Assembly: GCA_035540635.1 (NCBI GenBank)
Contig: DATLGH010000058.1
Span: 1-49,999, forward strand
Direction of reading: 5' to 3'
Origin: Egibacteraceae bacterium
Lineage (GTDB): Bacteria; Actinomycetota; Nitriliruptoria; Euzebyales; Egibacteraceae
DNA: 49,999 nt
A model generated the notes under the pieces. The model made no database searches, was not told the DNA's origin, and worked only from the letters and a program-made list of their open reading frames with translations. Positions 23,574 through 34,078 of this stretch are shown here, one piece after another; positions within the stretch are counted from its first letter, which is position 1, and every line of letters begins with the position of its first letter. Made by a program: the position numbers and the translations under genes.

Positions 23574-24773
23574 ATGCTCGACGCCTATCTCGCCGTGCTC
23601 GGCGGGTTGGCGCTGGTGCTCGGGGTCGCCTCCCGGAAGCTCCGCGACCTGCCGGTCTCCGAGCCGCTCGTCGCCCTTGTCGTGGGCGTGCTGCTCGGCC
23701 CGGTCGGGCTCGGCTGGCTCGAGCTGCCGGGCACCGACCGCGCCGCGACCCTCGCCATCGCCGCGAGGATCGCGCTGGCCCTGTCGGTCATGGCCGTGGC
23801 GCTGCGCTTTCCCCTCGCGGAGATCCGCATGCGGCTTCGCCCCGTCGTGGTGCTGACACTCGTCGGGATGCTCGGCATGGCCGCGCTGACGACCGGCCTG
23901 TCCGCGCTCGTGCTCGGCCTGCCGGCGGCGGGGGCGTGGCTGCTCGGGGCGGCCCTCGCGCCCACCGACCCGGTCCTGTCGTCGAGCATCGTCGAAGGCG
24001 GTCCCGCGCAGCGCGACCTGCCCCTGCGTCTGCGCCTGCTCATCTCGATCGAGTCGGCGGCCAACGACGGGCTCGCCGCCCCGCTCGTGACCCTCGGCGT
24101 CGTCCTCGTCCACGCGCGCTCGCTCGCGGAGGGGGCCGGCGAGGTCCTCGCCGGCCTGGCCGTCGCGGTCGTCGTCGGCGCGGTGCTCGGCTACGCCGTC
24201 GGGCGCCTCGTCGAGTGGGCCGAGCGCCACCGCGACATCGAGCACTCCGCCTTCCTCGCCCTCACGCTGTCGCTCACCGCCGTCGTGCTCGGGGTCGCCC
24301 AGCTCGCTCGGGGCGACGCCGTCCTCGCGGTGTTCGTCGCGGGGCTGCTCTACAACCACGCCATCACCCGCGCCGAGCGCTCCGAGGAGTGGGAGGTGCA
24401 GGAGGCGATCAACCGCTTCCTCGTCCTGCCGGTGTTCGCCCTGCTCGGCGTCGCGCTGCCCTGGGGTGCCTGGGGCGACCTCGGCTGGCGGGGCCCGGCC
24501 TTCGTCGCGGGGGTGCTCGTGCTGCGCAGGCTGCCGGTCGCGTTCGCGCTTGCGCGTCCCCTGCGGCTGCGCGCGCACGAGACGCTCTTCCTCGGCTGGT
24601 TCGGCCCCGTCGGGGTCGCCGCGCTGCTCTACCTCACCGAAGCGGTGCTCGAGGAGGCCCTCACCGAGCCGATGTGGGCTGCCGGCACCCTGGCCATCAC
24701 CGCGAACGTCGTCGTGCACGGCCTCACCGCGACGCCGGGCCGCCGGCGCTTCGCCCGTGCGCACGGGGGGTGA
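23574..24773 (+). CDS. cation/proton antiporter (CPA1 type)
   Basis: The product has 399 residues with about 12 hydrophobic segments. It begins MLDAYLAVLGGLALVLGVAS and has PLVALVVGVLLGPVGLGWLEL, the P-L-x-x-L-x-x-G-x-x-L-G-P pattern of Na+/H+ and K+/H+ antiporters. The ion-binding region is GAALAPTDPVLSSSIVEGG, followed by SIESAANDGLAAPLV, where the N-D pair is the CPA1 proton/cation site. No long C-terminal regulatory domain is present. It probably exchanges Na+ or K+ for protons at the membrane; the ion cannot be told. A four-copy 10-bp repeat lies in its leader. Confidence 0.88.
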   Translation: MLDAYLAVLGGLALVLGVASRKLRDLPVSEPLVALVVGVLLGPVGLGWLELPGTDRAATLAIAARIALALSVMAVALRFPLAEIRMRLRPVVVLTLVGMLGMAALTTGLSALVLGLPAAGAWLLGAALAPTDPVLSSSIVEGGPAQRDLPLRLRLLISIESAANDGLAAPLVTLGVVLVHARSLAEGAGEVLAGLAVAVVVGAVLGYAVGRLVEWAERHRDIEHSAFLALTLSLTAVVLGVAQLARGDAVLAVFVAGLLYNHAITRAERSEEWEVQEAINRFLVLPVFALLGVALPWGAWGDLGWRGPAFVAGVLVLRRLPVAFALARPLRLRAHETLFLGWFGPVGVAALLYLTEAVLEEALTEPMWAAGTLAITANVVVHGLTATPGRRRFARAHGG

Positions 24774-24800
24774 CGGCGGTGGTGGCGCTCTGCCGGCCCT

Positions 24801-26210
24801 TCAGCGCCGGCAGAGGGGCGCATCCCCCGACGCGCGCCGCCCCCCGCCGGCGGAGCCACCGGCCGGCACCAGGACGCCGTTGGTGACCCGCAGGAACGGC
24901 ACAGCCTTCGTCATGGCCTCGGCGAACTCCTCGTCCGGGTCGGAGTCCGCCACGATGGCGCCACCCGTGCCGTAGCGCGCAACCCCGTCGTGCACGACCG
25001 CAGTGCGGATGGCGACAGAGAGGTCGACGAGACCCCGGGAGACCACGCCGAGCGCCCCGCAGTACACGCCCCGGCGAACCGGCTCGACGAGGCGGGTGCG
25101 GGCCACGGCCATGCGCTTGGGCGCGCCGGTAACCGACCCCGACGGGAAGGTCGCTGCGAGCAGCCCGCCGAGCCCGACGTCGGCGCGCAGCCGCCCCGTC
25201 ACCGTCGACGTGAGGTGCCAGACGGTCGGGTGGCCTTCGAGGGCGGCGAGCTCGGGAACCTCGATGGTGCCAGGCACGCAGACCCGGCCGAGATCGTTGC
25301 GTTCGAGGTCCACGATCATCACGTGCTCGGCGTTGTCCTTCTCGCTCGCTCGCAGCTGCCGCTCCGCCGCCGCGTCGCGGTCGCGGTCGTCGTAACGGGG
25401 ACGGGTGCCCTTGATGGGCCGGGTGACGATCCGGTCGGCGTCCGAGCGCAGGAACGTCTCGGGGGACACGGAGACGATCTCCACCCCGCCGGGCAGGCGC
25501 GCGTAGGCGGCGTGGGCCGCACCCGGCGACGCCGCCTGCAGCCGACGGGCGAGCGCGAGACCGCCGCCGGTCCACGGCACGGCCGCCTGCAAGGTGAGGT
25601 TGAGCTGGTAGAGGTCCCCCGCAGCTATCCATGCGAGGACCCGCGCGACGGCCGCGGCGTGCGCGGGCGCCGGCAGCGACAGCTCGACGGACGCCGGGCG
25701 CGGGTGAGCGCCGAAATCAGGCCGCCTCGCCGTCGCCGCCCGCACGCGCCGCCGGAGGTCCGCCAGGCGCTCGGAGGGCGGCCGGCGGGTCAGGCCGGGG
25801 AGGTCCGCCGCCACGAGCCAGGCGCGCTCCCCGCCGGGGGGGACGCAGACCGCCGCGTCGTACACGCCGAAGCACAGCCCGGGCAGCGGGGCGACGCCCG
25901 GGCGGGGGTCGTCGTCGGGCAGGTCGACGAAGGCCGCCGCGCACGCGTCGGTGACGAAGCCGGCGGCCCCGCCGAGAAACGGCGGCATGCCCGTCCCCGC
26001 AGCCGCCCGCCATCCGCAGCGCCGCCCGAGGGCGTCGAGGTCACAGGCGTCCTCCACCACGGCCACCGGGTCGGCGAGGGCGACCTGCCAGCCCCGCACC
26101 GTGTGGACCTGGGGTAGCCGCAGCCCCGGCAGGCTCGCGACAGCGAGGACGTCGACGGCTGTGGGCAGCTCTTCGAGCACCGTCCCCGGCCACGGCTCCT
26201 GGGGACGCAC
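24801..26210 (-). CDS. pabB: aminodeoxychorismate synthase component I (chorismate-binding)
   Basis: The product has 469 residues. The family joins ammonia to chorismate to give 4-amino-4-deoxychorismate for folate. The C-terminal chorismate-utilising domain (about 190-450) has VSPETFLR, the diagnostic PabB motif VTRPIKGTRPR (Lys in PIKGT, where anthranilate synthase has another pattern), HVMIVDLERNDLGRVC, FPSGSVTGAPKRMAV, YCGALG and a final GGAIVADSDPDEEF. The N-terminal part is shorter and weakly conserved. No PabA amidotransferase gene is nearby, so that partner must be encoded elsewhere. It is 10 bp downstream of a small gene on the same strand. Confidence 0.9.
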   Translation of the reverse strand: MRPQEPWPGTVLEELPTAVDVLAVASLPGLRLPQVHTVRGWQVALADPVAVVEDACDLDALGRRCGWRAAAGTGMPPFLGGAAGFVTDACAAAFVDLPDDDPRPGVAPLPGLCFGVYDAAVCVPPGGERAWLVAADLPGLTRRPPSERLADLRRRVRAATARRPDFGAHPRPASVELSLPAPAHAAAVARVLAWIAAGDLYQLNLTLQAAVPWTGGGLALARRLQAASPGAAHAAYARLPGGVEIVSVSPETFLRSDADRIVTRPIKGTRPRYDDRDRDAAAERQLRASEKDNAEHVMIVDLERNDLGRVCVPGTIEVPELAALEGHPTVWHLTSTVTGRLRADVGLGGLLAATFPSGSVTGAPKRMAVARTRLVEPVRRGVYCGALGVVSRGLVDLSVAIRTAVVHDGVARYGTGGAIVADSDPDEEFAEAMTKAVPFLRVTNGVLVPAGGSAGGGRRASGDAPLCRR

Positions 26211-26220
26211 GGCCGGCGCG

Positions 26221-26457
26221 TCAGGCGTTGGACGGGACGCCGTACTTGCGGCGGAAGGCCGCGTCGTCGAGCTCGTCCAGATCCGCCTGCAGCTCCGCCT
26301 CGAACTGCACGGCCTGCTCCTGGTGCGTGAACGTCTGCGCCCACAGCAGCTGGCCGGACGCCACCGACTGCAGCTGCACGTCGTACATCATCGAGCCGTT
26401 GTAGCCGCCGCGGGTGCGGGTGAGGGCGCGAAAGTGGTGCCTGGCCGGTTCGCTCAC
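26221..26457 (-). CDS. small conserved-looking protein of unknown function
   Basis: The product has 78 residues from a GTG at 26457. It reads MMYDVQLQSVASGQLLWAQT then FTHQEQAVQFEAELQADLDE, a short beta-strand start and an acidic helix that looks well folded and not like noise. I do not recognise the family. It ends 10 bp before pabB, so the two are probably one transcript, and its start faces the cobalamin adenosyltransferase gene across 175 bp. Confidence 0.65.
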   Translation of the reverse strand: MSEPARHHFRALTRTRGGYNGSMMYDVQLQSVASGQLLWAQTFTHQEQAVQFEAELQADLDELDDAAFRRKYGVPSNA

Positions 26458-26605
26458 AAGTGCAGACCTCGGGGGTCGGTGGGGGGAAGGTCGCTTCGAC
26501 GTGGCCGGTGGCGAGTCGCAGCCAGACTGTCCCCAAGGGAAATCGGACGGTACCCGACAGCGGCTGCGCCTCGCAACGTCCGGTCGGTCGCCGGGCGCCC
26601 TGCAC

Positions 26606-26627
26606 TAGACTCCGGTGGCGAAGGAGG
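26606..26627 (+). promoter_or_regulatory. -10 box and strong Shine-Dalgarno of pduO-type gene
   Basis: TAGACT (26606-26611) is a good -10 box. AAGGAGG (26621-26627) is a perfect ribosome-binding site four bases before the GTG at 26632 and decides that start. No convincing -35 is seen. Confidence 0.5.
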
Positions 26628-26631
26628 CAGG

Positions 26632-27180
26632 GTGAAGGTCTACACCAGGCGGGGCGACGACGGCACCACCGGCCTGCTCTACGGCGGTCGCGTGGACAAG
26701 GACGACCTGCGCACCGAGGCCTACGGCACCGTGGACGAGGCCGTCTCGGCCCTCGGCATGGCCCGCGCCCAGCTGGCCGACAGCCCCTGGCACGACGCGG
26801 TGCTCGGCATCCAGCGGGAGCTGTTCGTCGTCGGCGCGCAGCTCGCCACCCACACCGACCACTGGCACCAGCTGACCGACGGGGTGTCGCGGGTCACCCC
26901 GGACATGACCCCCCGCCTCGAGGACGCCATCGACGAGCTCACGGCGGCCTGCCCGCTGCCGACCGAGTTCGTCGTGCCGGGCGGGCGCCCCGCCGGCGCG
27001 GCGCTCGACCTCGCCCGGACCGTCGTCCGGCGCGCCGAGCGCCATGCCGTGCGCATGCGCCGCTCGGGCGTCCTTCCCGACGACGTCATCCTGCGCTACC
27101 TCAACCGCCTGTCGGACTACCTGTTCGTGCTCGCCCGGACCGTGGAGGGCGGCCGCCACACGCCGACCCGCGAGCGCTGA
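26632..27180 (+). CDS. PduO-type ATP:cob(I)alamin adenosyltransferase
   Basis: The product has 182 residues from the GTG at 26632. It adds the adenosyl group of ATP to cob(I)alamin, producing coenzyme B12. It has the N-terminal ATP-binding motif KVYTRRGDDGTTGLLYGGRV, then AYGTVDEAVSALGMARAQL and the C-terminal helices with AALDLARTVVRRAERHAVRM and YLNRLSDYLFVLAR. The family forms trimers. It is monocistronic here: the next gene is on the other strand. No other cobalamin genes are in the window, so it may serve B12-dependent enzymes with salvaged cofactor. Confidence 0.93.
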   Translation: MKVYTRRGDDGTTGLLYGGRVDKDDLRTEAYGTVDEAVSALGMARAQLADSPWHDAVLGIQRELFVVGAQLATHTDHWHQLTDGVSRVTPDMTPRLEDAIDELTAACPLPTEFVVPGGRPAGAALDLARTVVRRAERHAVRMRRSGVLPDDVILRYLNRLSDYLFVLARTVEGGRHTPTRER

Positions 27181-27195
27181 GGGCGCCGGCGCAGC

Positions 27196-27353
27196 TCAGC
27201 CCGCCGCCACGCGGTCGACGAGCCACAGGACCGCCTCGCCGTCGACCCGGGATGCGGGTGCGGCCGGGTCGCCCTCACGGACCCTGCGAACGCCTCGCGC
27301 TTGCCGGCGCCGGCCACGGGGACGTCGTCGACGACACGGACCTCGCCGATCAC
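27196..27353 (-). pseudogene. short frameshifted ORF coupled to the F420 oxidoreductase gene
   Basis: A GTG at 27353 overlaps the stop of the upstream oxidoreductase gene (GTGA) and reads VIGEVRVVDDVPVAGAGKRE with AFAG. Around 27275 sense jumps by one base to VREGDPAAPASRVDGEAVLW with LVDRVAAG and a TGA at 27196. Adding one G to a GGG run would join the halves into a protein of about 50 residues. Either the gene has a one-base deletion or the sequence has an error. Family not recognised. Confidence 0.45.
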
Positions 27354-28342
27354 GAGGCCACCTCACCCCGCAGCCGGGGGAGGACCTCCGCGCCGACGCG
27401 GGCGACCGTTTCGAGGGGGTCGACGCTTGCGACCTGGATCGCCACGGTGTCGGCGCCCGCCCGCTCGACGAGCGGCCGGTAGACGGCGACGAGCTCGTCG
27501 GCGTCGCGGGCGACGGCGTACTGGCCGAGGATCTCCTCGCGGTCCATGGCATCCGCGCGCTCCCGCAGCATCCTCGGGTCGACCGCCTCCAGGCGGCCGG
27601 GGGCCCGCAGCCCACGCAGCGGCGCGAGGGCTCGCCACGCCTCCTCCTCGTCGGCGGCGAGCACGCACCAGCGGGTGGCGAGCACGCGCGGCGCGGCGCC
27701 CCGCCGTCGGGCCGCTTCCCGGTAGGGGCCGATGACCCGCCGCAGCGCGTCGTCGGGATCTTTCACGCTCGTGAGGAGCCCGTCGGCGTGCGCGCCGGCG
27801 AACCGCGCCGACTTGGGTCCACCCGCGGCCATCCAGATGGGCACGCGCCCCAGCGGGGGGCTGTAGAGCTTCGCCCGGTCGGTGCGGTAGTGCTCGCCGG
27901 CGAAGTCGACCCGCTCGCCGTCGAGCAGCCGCCGAAGGATCTGCAGCGCCTCGCGCATCCGCGCGATGCGCTCCGCGTAACCGGGGAAAACCCAGCCCAG
28001 CGGCGCCTCGTTGATCGCCTCCCCGGTCCCCACGCCAAGCCGGAACCGTCCCCCGGAGAGCCGGTCGACGGTCGCGGCGGCCTGCGCGACGAGAGCGGGA
28101 TGGTAGCGGTACAGCGGGCACGTCACGCTCGTCGCAAGCTCGACGCGCTCCGTGGCCTGGGCGACGGCACCGAACCACGACCACACGAAGCTGGCGGCCG
28201 AGTGGTCGTCGACCCAGGGGTGGAAGTGGTCGGCGCCCGTCACCATGTCGAACCCCGCCCGTTCGGCGGCCACGGCCTCGGCGACGAGGTCCTCGGGTTG
28301 GGAGGACTCGTGACTGCAGAGCCAGGCGAACGTCGTCGTCAT
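27350..28342 (-). CDS. F420-dependent LLM-class oxidoreductase, FGD-like
   Basis: The product has 330 residues from ATG 28342. It is a TIM-barrel of the luciferase-like monooxygenase class. Three features point to the F420-dependent glucose-6-phosphate dehydrogenase (FGD) group: GADHFHPWVDDHSAASFVWS (His and Trp of the active site), VELATSVTCPLYRYHPALVA, and FRLGVGTGEAINEAPLGW (the catalytic Glu region). VPIWMAAGGPKSARFAGAHA forms the F420/phosphate site. Some related enzymes act on other sugars or hydroxy-acids, so the substrate is not certain. It is divergent from gnd and fbiC, which supports a link between sugar-phosphate oxidation and F420 reduction. Confidence 0.85.
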   Translation of the reverse strand: MTTTFAWLCSHESSQPEDLVAEAVAAERAGFDMVTGADHFHPWVDDHSAASFVWSWFGAVAQATERVELATSVTCPLYRYHPALVAQAAATVDRLSGGRFRLGVGTGEAINEAPLGWVFPGYAERIARMREALQILRRLLDGERVDFAGEHYRTDRAKLYSPPLGRVPIWMAAGGPKSARFAGAHADGLLTSVKDPDDALRRVIGPYREAARRRGAAPRVLATRWCVLAADEEEAWRALAPLRGLRAPGRLEAVDPRMLRERADAMDREEILGQYAVARDADELVAVYRPLVERAGADTVAIQVASVDPLETVARVGAEVLPRLRGEVAS

Positions 28343-28358
28343 CGGCTGGACGAGTCTC

Positions 28359-28385
28359 GCACCGTCACGGGCCGGTGCGTAGATT
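28359..28385. promoter_or_regulatory. inverted repeat beside the -10 box in the FGD-like/gnd divergent region
   Basis: GCACCG (28359-28364) and CGGTGC (28373-28378) form a perfect 6-bp inverted repeat with an 8-bp centre. TAGATT at 28380-28385 is a good -10 box for gnd. The repeat would occupy the spacer and could be an operator controlling both directions. Confidence 0.4.
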
Positions 28386-28434
28386 GGCCCGACGCCACCG
28401 GCTGGCAGGCAGGGCAATCGCGGAAGAGGGCGGC

Positions 28435-29373
28435 ATGAGGATCGGCATGGTGGGCCTCGGGCGCATGGGCGGCAACATGACCCGCCGCCTCGTCGGCGCG
28501 GGACATGAGGTGGTGGTCTTCGACCACGACGCCGCTGTGGTCGCCGCCCTCGCCGCCGAGGACCCCGCCATCCGCCCCGCGGGGGGGCTCGCCGCACTCG
28601 TCGACGAGCTCGCCGAGCCGCGCGTCGTGTGGGTCATGGTGCCGGCCGGCGCACCGACGACCGAGACGGTCCACGGCCTCGTCGCGGCACTCTCCCCCGG
28701 CGACGTCGTCGTGAACGGCGGCAATTGCCGGTGGACGGACGCACTCGCCTACAGCGCGCTGGCGGCCGAGGCCGGCGTCGCCCACGTCGACGCGGGGGTG
28801 TCGGGAGGGGTGTGGGGCCTCGCGCACGGCTACTGCCTCATGGTCGGCGGGGACGAGGCGGCCTGCCGCCTCGCCGCACCCGTCTTCACCGCCCTGGCCA
28901 CCGAAGGGGGCTATGCCCGCGTGGGCGGCCCCGGCAGCGGGCACTTCACGAAGATGGTGCACAACGGCATCGAGTACGCCCTGCTGCAGGCCTACGCCGA
29001 GGGCTTCGCGCTGCTCCACGACAGCGGGCTCGACGTCGACCTCGCCGACATCGCCGAGCTGTGGCGGCACGGCTCCGTCGTGCGCTCATGGCTGCTCGAC
29101 CTCGTCGCGACGGTGCTCGCCGAGGGGGGCGACCTTTCGTCGGTCGCAGCATACGTGGAGGACTCGGGTGAGGGCAGGTGGACGGTCGAGGCGGCCGTCG
29201 AGCGGGCGGTCGCCGTCCCGGCGATCGCCGCGAGCCTCTTCGCCCGCTTCGCCTCGCGGCGCGACTCGTTCGGCGACCGGCTGATCGCCGCCCTGCGGGC
29301 GGCGTTCGGCGGCCACGCGGTCCGCTCCCCCGCCGATCCCGGCGCCGAGCGCGACGGGAAAGGGCCGGCGTGA
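28435..29373 (+). CDS. gnd: 6-phosphogluconate dehydrogenase, short (GndA-like, decarboxylating) form
   Basis: The product has 312 residues from ATG 28435, fitting the short bacterial form rather than the 470-residue form. It oxidises and decarboxylates 6-phosphogluconate to ribulose 5-phosphate. The Rossmann loop is MVGLGRMGGNMTRRLV. The substrate-binding motif DAGVSGGVWGLAHGYCLMVG and the catalytic Lys region GHFTKMVHNGIEYALLQAYA are intact. The nucleotide specificity (NAD or NADP) cannot be fixed by eye. Its stop overlaps the fbiC start (GTGA), so the two are translationally coupled. Confidence 0.92.
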   Translation: MRIGMVGLGRMGGNMTRRLVGAGHEVVVFDHDAAVVAALAAEDPAIRPAGGLAALVDELAEPRVVWVMVPAGAPTTETVHGLVAALSPGDVVVNGGNCRWTDALAYSALAAEAGVAHVDAGVSGGVWGLAHGYCLMVGGDEAACRLAAPVFTALATEGGYARVGGPGSGHFTKMVHNGIEYALLQAYAEGFALLHDSGLDVDLADIAELWRHGSVVRSWLLDLVATVLAEGGDLSSVAAYVEDSGEGRWTVEAAVERAVAVPAIAASLFARFASRRDSFGDRLIAALRAAFGGHAVRSPADPGAERDGKGPA

Positions 29374-31982
29374 GCGTGGCCGACGCACCGTTGGGGCGCG
29401 GCGTGTACGGCCCCGGCGAGCTGCCATCGGGCCTGCGCCGGGCGCTCGCCCGTGCGGACGCCGGCAAGACCCTCTCGGTGGACGAGGCCACCGCGCTCCT
29501 ACAGGCCCGCGGTCCCGCCCTGACCGCGCTCATGGCCACCGCCGCGCGCGTGCGCGACGGCGCCTACCCCGAGCGCATCACCTACAGCCGCAAGGTGTTC
29601 ATCCCCCTCACGCACCTGTGTCGTGACACCTGCGGCTACTGCACCTTCGCATGGCCCCCGAAGGGCGACGTGCCCGCCTACCTCTCCCCCGCCGAGGTGC
29701 TCGCGATCGCACGCGCCGGGCAGGCGGCGGGTTGCAAGGAGGCGCTGTTCACGCTCGGCGACAAGCCCGAGGACCGCTATCCCGCGGCCCGCCAGTGGCT
29801 CGAGCAGCGCGGGTTCGCGACGACGCTCGAGTACCTGCGCGCAGTGGCCATCGCGGTCGTCGAAGCCACCGGCCTCATCCCTCACCTCAACCCGGGGGTG
29901 ATGACCTGGAACGACCTCGCGAGCCTGAAGCAGGTGTCCGGGTCGATGGGTCTCATGCTCGAGACGGCGAGCAGCCGCCTGCTCGCGCGCGGCCAGGCTC
30001 ACTGGCACGCGCCGGACAAGGCTCCCGCGGTGCGGCTGCGCACGATCGAGGACGCCGGCCGCCTGTCGATCCCCTTCACCTCCGGCATCCTCGTCGGCAT
30101 CGGCGAGACGCTACGGGAGCGCGCCGAGGCGCTGTTCGCCCTCCGCGCCTCGGCGGCTCGCTACGGCCACCTGCAGGAGGTCATCGTCCAGAACTTCCGG
30201 CCGAAGCCCGGCACGGCCATGCGCGACCGCCCCCCGCCGGCGCGCGAGGAGCTGCTCGCCGCGGTCGCGGTCACCCGGATCCTGCTGCCCACACGGGTGC
30301 ACGTCCAGGCGCCGCCGAACCTCTCACCCGGCGCGGAGGGCGACCTCGTCGCCGCGGGGATCGACGACTGGGGCGGCGTCTCGCCGGTCACCGTCGACCA
30401 CGTCAACCCCGAGCACGCGTGGCCAGGGCTCGACGCGCTCGCCGCACGCACCGCCGCGACCGGCAGGACGCTCGAGGAGCGCCTGTGCGTCTACCCCGAG
30501 TACGTCCGCCAACCCGACCCGTGGCTGGCCGGGCGCATGCGCGGGCCGGTGCTCGCGCTCGCGGCCGCCGACGGCCTCGCCGGCCCCGACGCCCCGGTGG
30601 GGCATGCCTGGCAGGACCCCGAGCGCCTGGCCGTGGCGCGGGCGGGCGACGACGTCCGCTGGCTCGGGGCCGTCGCCGGGCAGGGCGTGACGGCGCTCCG
30701 GCGGGAGGCGCGCCTGCGTGCGGACGCCGACGCGGTCTACGGCGACACCCAGCTCATCGCCGCGGAGACCCTGCGGCGGGGCGTTCCGCCGCCGGACCGC
30801 CGGGCCCAGGGGGTGCCCGCGTCGCGGCGCTCGCGCGTCCGCCCCGAAGTCACCGCGGTGCTGCGCCGCGCCGAGGCGGGCACTCCTCCGAGCGAGGAGG
30901 AGGCGCTCGCCCTCTTCGCCACCTCCGGCGCCGACCTCGACGCGCTCGTGCGCACCGCCGACGCCGTGCGCGCCGAGCGGGTCGGTGAGGTCGTCACCTA
31001 CGTCGTCAACCGCAACATCAACTTCACGAACATCTGCTACACGGGGTGCCGGTTCTGCGCGTTCGCACAGCGCCGCGACGACGCCGACGCCTACTTCCTG
31101 TCGCTTCAGGAGATCGCCGACCGCGCCGAGGAGGCGTGGGAGGTCGGGGCCACCGAGGTGTGCATGCAGGGTGGCATCCACCCCGACCTCGGCGGCGACT
31201 ACTACTTCGACCTCCTGCGTGCCGTGCGTCGTCGGGTGCCGGACCTCCACATCCATGCCTTCTCCCCGATGGAGGTCGTCAACGGCGCCGCCCGGCTGGG
31301 CATCGGGGTCCGCGAGTGGCTTGTCGAGGCACGGTCCGCGGGGCTCGACACGATCCCCGGCACCGCCGCGGAGATCCTCGACGACGAGGTCCGCTGGGTC
31401 CTCACGAAGGGCAAGCTGCCCACCGACGCCTGGGTCGAGGTCGTGACGACGGCGCACGCGCTCGGCATCCGGTCGTCGTCGACGATGATGTACGGCCACG
31501 TCGACGAGCCACGGCACTGGGCGGCGCACCTCCACCTGCTGCGCCGCCTCCAGCAGGCGAACGTCGAGGCGGGCGTCGCCGGCTTCACCGAGTTCGTGGC
31601 CCTCCCGTTCATCCACACCCAGGCGCCCCTGTACCTCGCCGGCGTCGCGCGGCCCGGCCCGACCTGGGAGGAGAACCTCAAGGTGCACGCCGTCGCCCGC
31701 CTCGTCCTGCAGGGCGTCATCGACAACGTCCAGCTGTCCTGGGTGAAGGTGGGCCTGGAGGGCGCGCGGCGGCTGCTCGCCGCCGGGTGCAACGACCTCG
31801 GCGGCACGCTCATGGAAGAGACCATCAGCCGCATGGCCGGGGCGGACCACGGCGTGCGCCAGGACCCCGAGACCCTCCGCCACGTCGCCCGCCTCGCCGG
31901 CCGCGTCCCCGCCGAGCGCACGACCGACTACGCCCGCATCGCCCCCGAGGGCTTCCGGTACCGCCTTTCCGCCGGCGCCTGA
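29370..31982 (+). CDS. fbiC: FO synthase, CofG-CofH fusion (coenzyme F420 synthesis)
   Basis: The product has 870 residues from GTG 29370, which overlaps the gnd stop. It makes 7,8-didemethyl-8-hydroxy-5-deazariboflavin (FO), the chromophore of F420, from tyrosine and a flavin precursor. It is a fusion of two radical-SAM enzymes. The CofG half has CRDTCGYC (C-x3-C-x2-C) near residue 85, then GCKEALFTLGDKPEDR. The CofH half has CYTGCRFC near residue 555, then EVCMQGGIHPDLGGDYY and HAFSPMEVVNGA. The fused form is typical of actinobacteria. Its co-transcription with gnd, beside an FGD-like gene, groups cofactor synthesis with cofactor use. Confidence 0.96.
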   Translation: MSVADAPLGRGVYGPGELPSGLRRALARADAGKTLSVDEATALLQARGPALTALMATAARVRDGAYPERITYSRKVFIPLTHLCRDTCGYCTFAWPPKGDVPAYLSPAEVLAIARAGQAAGCKEALFTLGDKPEDRYPAARQWLEQRGFATTLEYLRAVAIAVVEATGLIPHLNPGVMTWNDLASLKQVSGSMGLMLETASSRLLARGQAHWHAPDKAPAVRLRTIEDAGRLSIPFTSGILVGIGETLRERAEALFALRASAARYGHLQEVIVQNFRPKPGTAMRDRPPPAREELLAAVAVTRILLPTRVHVQAPPNLSPGAEGDLVAAGIDDWGGVSPVTVDHVNPEHAWPGLDALAARTAATGRTLEERLCVYPEYVRQPDPWLAGRMRGPVLALAAADGLAGPDAPVGHAWQDPERLAVARAGDDVRWLGAVAGQGVTALRREARLRADADAVYGDTQLIAAETLRRGVPPPDRRAQGVPASRRSRVRPEVTAVLRRAEAGTPPSEEEALALFATSGADLDALVRTADAVRAERVGEVVTYVVNRNINFTNICYTGCRFCAFAQRRDDADAYFLSLQEIADRAEEAWEVGATEVCMQGGIHPDLGGDYYFDLLRAVRRRVPDLHIHAFSPMEVVNGAARLGIGVREWLVEARSAGLDTIPGTAAEILDDEVRWVLTKGKLPTDAWVEVVTTAHALGIRSSSTMMYGHVDEPRHWAAHLHLLRRLQQANVEAGVAGFTEFVALPFIHTQAPLYLAGVARPGPTWEENLKVHAVARLVLQGVIDNVQLSWVKVGLEGARRLLAAGCNDLGGTLMEETISRMAGADHGVRQDPETLRHVARLAGRVPAERTTDYARIAPEGFRYRLSAGA

Positions 31983-32030
31983 CCCCCGACGGCGGGGCGC
32001 GGCGCGTGCTCACGACGCCCGTGCGGACGA

Positions 32031-33935
<1,905 letters not shown>

Positions 33936-33990
33936 GGATGATCCTCGATCGTCCCTGCGCGGATTCGTAGGAGTCCGGCTTTGTCTCCCG

Positions 33991-34004
33991 CCCATCTTGA
34001 TGGG
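33991..34004. promoter_or_regulatory. inverted repeat between ftsH and nadB
   Basis: CCCATC TT GATGGG is a perfect 6-bp inverted repeat with a 2-bp centre in the 143-bp divergent region. It could be an operator for nadB or ftsH. No binder can be named. Confidence 0.35.
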
Positions 34005-34078
34005 ATACCCCGCGGGCGGATTCTGACCCGCCCCGAGGGGACTTTGCGGGTGCGCGCGGCCACCGCGACGATGCCCCA

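Noticed and set aside
26586-26640. Cobalamin riboswitch before the cobalamin adenosyltransferase
   Set aside because: Only about 20 nt separate the predicted transcription start from the GTG, too short for the aptamer, and no B12-box is seen.
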